From Neurospora tetraspora (taxonomy: Eukaryota > Ascomycota > Sordariomycetes > Sordariales > Sordariaceae): DNA of 64,000 nt. Location of the stretch: the NCBI RefSeq assembly GCF_033439725.1, contig NW_026944384.1, positions 6,076,001-6,140,000 of the forward strand, read 5' to 3'. A model generated the notes under the pieces. That model worked only from the letters and a program-made list of their open reading frames with translations. It did no database searches and was not told where the DNA came from. Positions 60,954 to 64,000 of the stretch are shown here, piece by piece. Each line of letters opens with the position of its first letter. Within the stretch, counting starts at the first letter, position 1. Position numbers and translations under genes: made by a program.

Positions 60954-62485
60954 ATGCCCGTCGAGCTTCGCAAGCGCAAGGCCCCGCCGCCGCCTCCCGC
61001 GCCGGTGAAGAAGCAGGCCACCAAGGCCACCAAGGCCGCCGCCAAGGCCAAGGCTAAAGTCGAGGACGCCGCCTCCAAGGCTGCCGAAACCGCTTCCAAG
61101 GCCGCTGAGGTCACCACCGAGACCGCCACCGCCGCTGCCCAGGCGGCTGCCGAGGCCGTTGCCAACGGCGCTGCGAAGGTGGCTACGGCTCTGGCCGGCA
61201 ACCCCAAGGTCGGCGACCTCATTGACCTGGACAACTTTGGCGGTGAGGTTGAGACCAACGACGGCACCAAGACCAGCTTGAAGAAGCTCGTTGAGGAGAG
61301 CAAGGCTGGTGTGGTGCTGTTTACTTATCCCAAGGCTTCTACTCCTGGCTGTAAGTTATTGTTTCTGTTTTGTTCACTTTGATAAGTTTGCATGTTTGCG
61401 CTTCACAAAGAGCTCGGATAGAAAAAGAAAGCTTCCCATTCGCTCACGTCATACACCGCAACCTCTCATTCACTGGCTCCATGTTTATTCAACTCCCATT
61501 TGTCAATTCACCACCGCACACCACCCCTTTGTAATGCATGCATTAGGCGTGGCCTTTTAGCGGGCGGGCGCTATAGCACTTCCGCGTTATAACCCACTTA
61601 CACGCGTTTCAACGCACCTGTCCAATCATCATCATCCTCAGCCTCAGTATTCAGCTCCCTTCATAAAACCGCCAAAGACTCTTTAGAAAACGTTTACTGA
61701 CAAATGACAAAAAAGGCACGCGACAAGTCTGCCTCTTCCGCGACTCCTACACCGCCCTCTCCTCCGCCACCGGCCTCTCCATCTACGGCCTATCCTCTGA
61801 CTCTCCCAAAGCCAACACCACCTTCAAGGAGAAGCAGAAGCTCCCTTACCCCTTGCTGTGCGACCCCTCGTACGCCTTGATCGGCGCCATCGGCCTGAAG
61901 AAGGCTCCCAAGGGCACCACCCGCGGCGTCTTTGTCGTGGACAAGTCAGGAAAAGTCCTGGCTGCGGAGCCCGGCGGCCCCGAGGCGACGGTCAAGGTGG
62001 TGGAGAGGGTGGTGGCTGAGATGGGGGAGGAAGGAAAGATTCGGAAGGAGGAGAAGGAGGAGGCGGTGGAGGTGGTCAAGGAGGAGGTGGAGGAGGGTGA
62101 GAAGGAGGAGGAGAAGGGCGAGAAGGAGGGCGAGGAGAAGGCCGAAAAGGACGAGGCTAAGGAGGAGAGTAAGGAGGGTGAGGACAAGAAGGAGGAGGAG
62201 AAGGCTGAGGCCAAGGAAAGTGAGGAGAAGAAGGATGAGAAGGAAGAGACCAAGGCCGAAGAGAAGAAGGACCAGGACAAGGAGGCCGAAGACGAGGAGA
62301 AGGCAGAAAAGAAGGATGCCGCCACCGAGGAGAAGAAGGCCGACGACGACAAGGCTTCTGAGGAAAAGAAGGAGAAGGATACAACAAACGGCGAGAAGAA
62401 GGACGCTGAGGAGAAGTCCGAGGATAAGAAGGACGACACCAAGACTGAGGAAAAGAAGGACGAGACGGCCGAAAAGACACAATAG
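60954..62485 (+). CDS. dot5: Bcp/Dot5-type peroxiredoxin with long charged tail
   Basis: Two exons: 60954-61350 and 61716-62485, 388 residues. The 365-nt intron is long for this genome. It starts GTAAGT, has a TTACTGAC branch site and ends AAG. Residues 1-80 are Lys/Ala/Pro-rich, like a linker-histone tail. The AhpC/TSA domain (about 85-230) has the peroxidatic Cys in TPGC at 133 and a second Cys five residues on (CTRQVC), the atypical two-Cys arrangement of Bcp and yeast nuclear Dot5. TYPKAST, FRDSYTAL and GVFVVDKSGKV are further family blocks. Residues about 245-388 are almost only Glu, Lys, Asp and Ala. The enzyme reduces hydroperoxides; a nuclear site is inferred from the basic N-terminus. 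After the TAG stop the same frame stays open for 17 more codons. Confidence 0.9.
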
Positions 62486-63651
62486 AAGAAGGAGAGCGAC
62501 AAGAAGGAGAAGGAAGATACCGAGATGAAGGACGCATAAAATATTCCTTCCTTAATACCTTTTTCCAGTACTCATTCTTTTTGTTTACCTACCTAGCTTG
62601 GTTCTTGACTCTGTCTCTCTATCTCCCTTGTCTCAAATGTATAATCCTTGGTTTAGAGTGAATTTAAAAGTTACCAGTACCAAGTCCTGGATATACGTTG
62701 AACCTTGTTGAACTGAACCTGACGAGATATCCCACTGAATGTTTGTTGTGGTTTTTGTGATTCCATTTCTGTGTGGATTTGAGAAAGGGGGAATTCAATC
62801 TGAGAAGTATGTTTTTTCTTCTAGAAAAGGGGAAATAAACCAACAATGCAACAGCACACAGAGACAGACAGGTAGTATAACGTTTGTGTATGTAACTACA
62901 TATATGAAATAGTAGAAGACTGATCATGACGGAAGAAATATCATGAATGTCTGCTTAAATGTTGATACCTTGCTCAATAATAGTGTCCAAACCCCGTTTG
63001 GACGTACACAGTATCTCCGCCTTGATATGATCCACTCTCAAAGAGATGAAAATAGCAGAGATAGTAGCAACGGTCCGAGTGAACCGGTCGTTTGTTCCCT
63101 CAGTTGAGCGTTTTCCATCGATTCACTCGTTGATAGCAGGCAGCTACAGAAAAAAAAGGAGGCTTGGCCGGTGTAGACTAGTGACACCTCTGTGGGTTTA
63201 CATTGTAGACAATTCACCTGTTATCTTTCATAGCTCCAGTTGATTTACTTTCGGGTAATCTTTCAGAGGCATGCGTGCCTGTATGCAATGAGCAGTAACT
63301 ACAACTACACCATGGGTGATGTCAAGACGATTGTAATAAAGTTCCGCTTGGTGGTTGAACGCTACCGATTATATCAAACAAAGCTCCCATCTCCTAGGCC
63401 GGTATCCGTAGATGAAACACCGCGGACGGGCATGAGTACACTGGACCAAGTTCCTCCTGCGGGAAAGCAAAAATGGGAGCAAAGACAGTTCCCAGAAACT
63501 TCCGAGTACAGTTCATTGTACAGACCTCTCTGCCTTATGATCCCACCAAGTCAACCTCACAAAACCCTTTGCGTTGGCTATCTTCTGCCTCAAAATTACC
63601 AGTGTCATGGCTTGCCACGTCTCATCATGTCGTAGTAAGCTCAATCTAGTC
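62486..63651. other. Intergenic
   Basis: 3' region of the peroxiredoxin gene and unassigned sequence. Frames here (for example 63240-63635) have no family features. Confidence 0.45.
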
Positions 63652-64000
63652 TCATTTCTCTACTGAGCGCCTGGCCTTCTCGTAACAGCAAACTAGAATC
63701 TTTTGTTAATATAGACGAGGGGGGGCCCGGACAAGGCAAGCATCAGTGGTATCAACATCGACTTACTGAGATTGTTATTCTTGCAAAACTCACATGCCTT
63801 TGAGTTTTGACGCTCATTACACTTGAGACTCCGGGTACTGCACTGGGTGCATCGCATATTGTACCTATGGTCCTCCAAATCACGGTTGTAACACGCTAAA
63901 GGTTTCGTCAATAGGACAGAATTGCAGGATACGGAGTCGAAGGATACGGTAGCTTACATCGCCCCTGAGACTGACAAGCTGAGCATCGTGGCACTTTGCG
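63652..64000 (-). CDS. Partial protein with repeated CxxCx6C zinc-cluster-like modules (3' end; runs off window)
   Basis: Proposed exons: 64000-63958 (entering from outside the window), 63895-63767 and 63692-63652. Introns are 62 nt (GTAAGC...TTTAG) and 74 nt (GTAAGT, TATTAAC branch site, TTCTAG). Both junctions keep frame and both complete cysteine patterns: CSACQSQGRSC across the first, and CEFCKNNNLIC across the second. The result is CxxCx6C, 13 residues, then CxxCx6C-x8-CxxCx6C, which fits the Zn2Cys6 spacing of fungal zinc-cluster proteins. The C-terminus follows within 12 residues, so no long regulatory domain is present on this side. It may be the tail of a longer multi-cluster protein whose start lies to the right. 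Function unknown; DNA binding is only a possibility. Confidence 0.6.

Noticed and set aside
63240-63635. 131-residue plus-strand frame
   Set aside because: No recognisable domain and no supporting start or splice context.

Overview
This window is nuclear DNA of a filamentous ascomycete, almost certainly Neurospora or a very close Sordariaceae relative. The genes are compact and carry short GT-AG introns (about 50-100 nt) with CTAAC/CTGAC-type branch points. Coding regions are GC-rich. Two long AT-rich islands look like repeats destroyed by C-to-T repeat-induced point mutation (RIP). The protein set is ordinary euchromatic housekeeping. All gene models were assembled by eye from open frames plus splice signals; each total coding length is a multiple of three.

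Layout, left to right. (1) 0.4-6.8 kb: a UBR7/Mlo2-like protein (+) converges on a large leucine-rich-repeat protein (-). (2) 6.8-11.8 kb: about 5 kb with no convincing gene. (3) 11.8-22.9 kb: ribosomal protein L5 (-), divergent from a HAD hydrolase (+), then a Ubp3/USP10-type deubiquitinase (-) and a Sae2/Ctp1/CtIP homologue (-). (4) about 23.65-26.1 kb: AT-rich, RIP-like relic of unknown family. (5) 27.8-35.5 kb: a Gis2/CNBP zinc-knuckle protein with a 20-nt micro-exon (+), a cytochrome b5-acyl-CoA dehydrogenase fusion (-), and an FAD amine/polyamine oxidase (+). (6) 37.3-43.5 kb: the autophagy lipid-transfer protein Atg2 (+), then tRNA-Arg(ACG). (7) 44.3-49.9 kb: a complete but dead Mutator-like DNA transposon with terminal inverted repeats and a target duplication. 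Its transposase region is split by a nested 2.2-kb LTR retroelement that has its own 5-bp target duplication. (8) 50.3-62.5 kb: sphingolipid delta-4 desaturase (-), an ER DnaJ of Scj1 type (-) divergent from the spliceosomal DEAH helicase Prp2 (+), Lto1 (+), complex I 21.3-kDa subunit (-) and a Dot5/Bcp-type peroxiredoxin with a very long acidic-basic tail (+). (9) 63.65-64 kb: the 3' end of a gene on the minus strand, running off the window, that encodes repeated CxxCx6C zinc-cluster-like modules.

The genes do not form a pathway or secondary-metabolite cluster. They serve separate functions: translation, splicing, ubiquitin turnover, DNA-break repair, autophagy, ER folding, sphingolipid synthesis, respiration and redox defence. 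The most notable structures are the nested transposon pair, the partial zinc-cluster gene at the right edge, a perfect CCACGTC-GGT-GACGTGG palindrome in the Scj1-like promoter, the zinc-knuckle micro-exon, and an open in-frame extension behind the peroxiredoxin stop codon.
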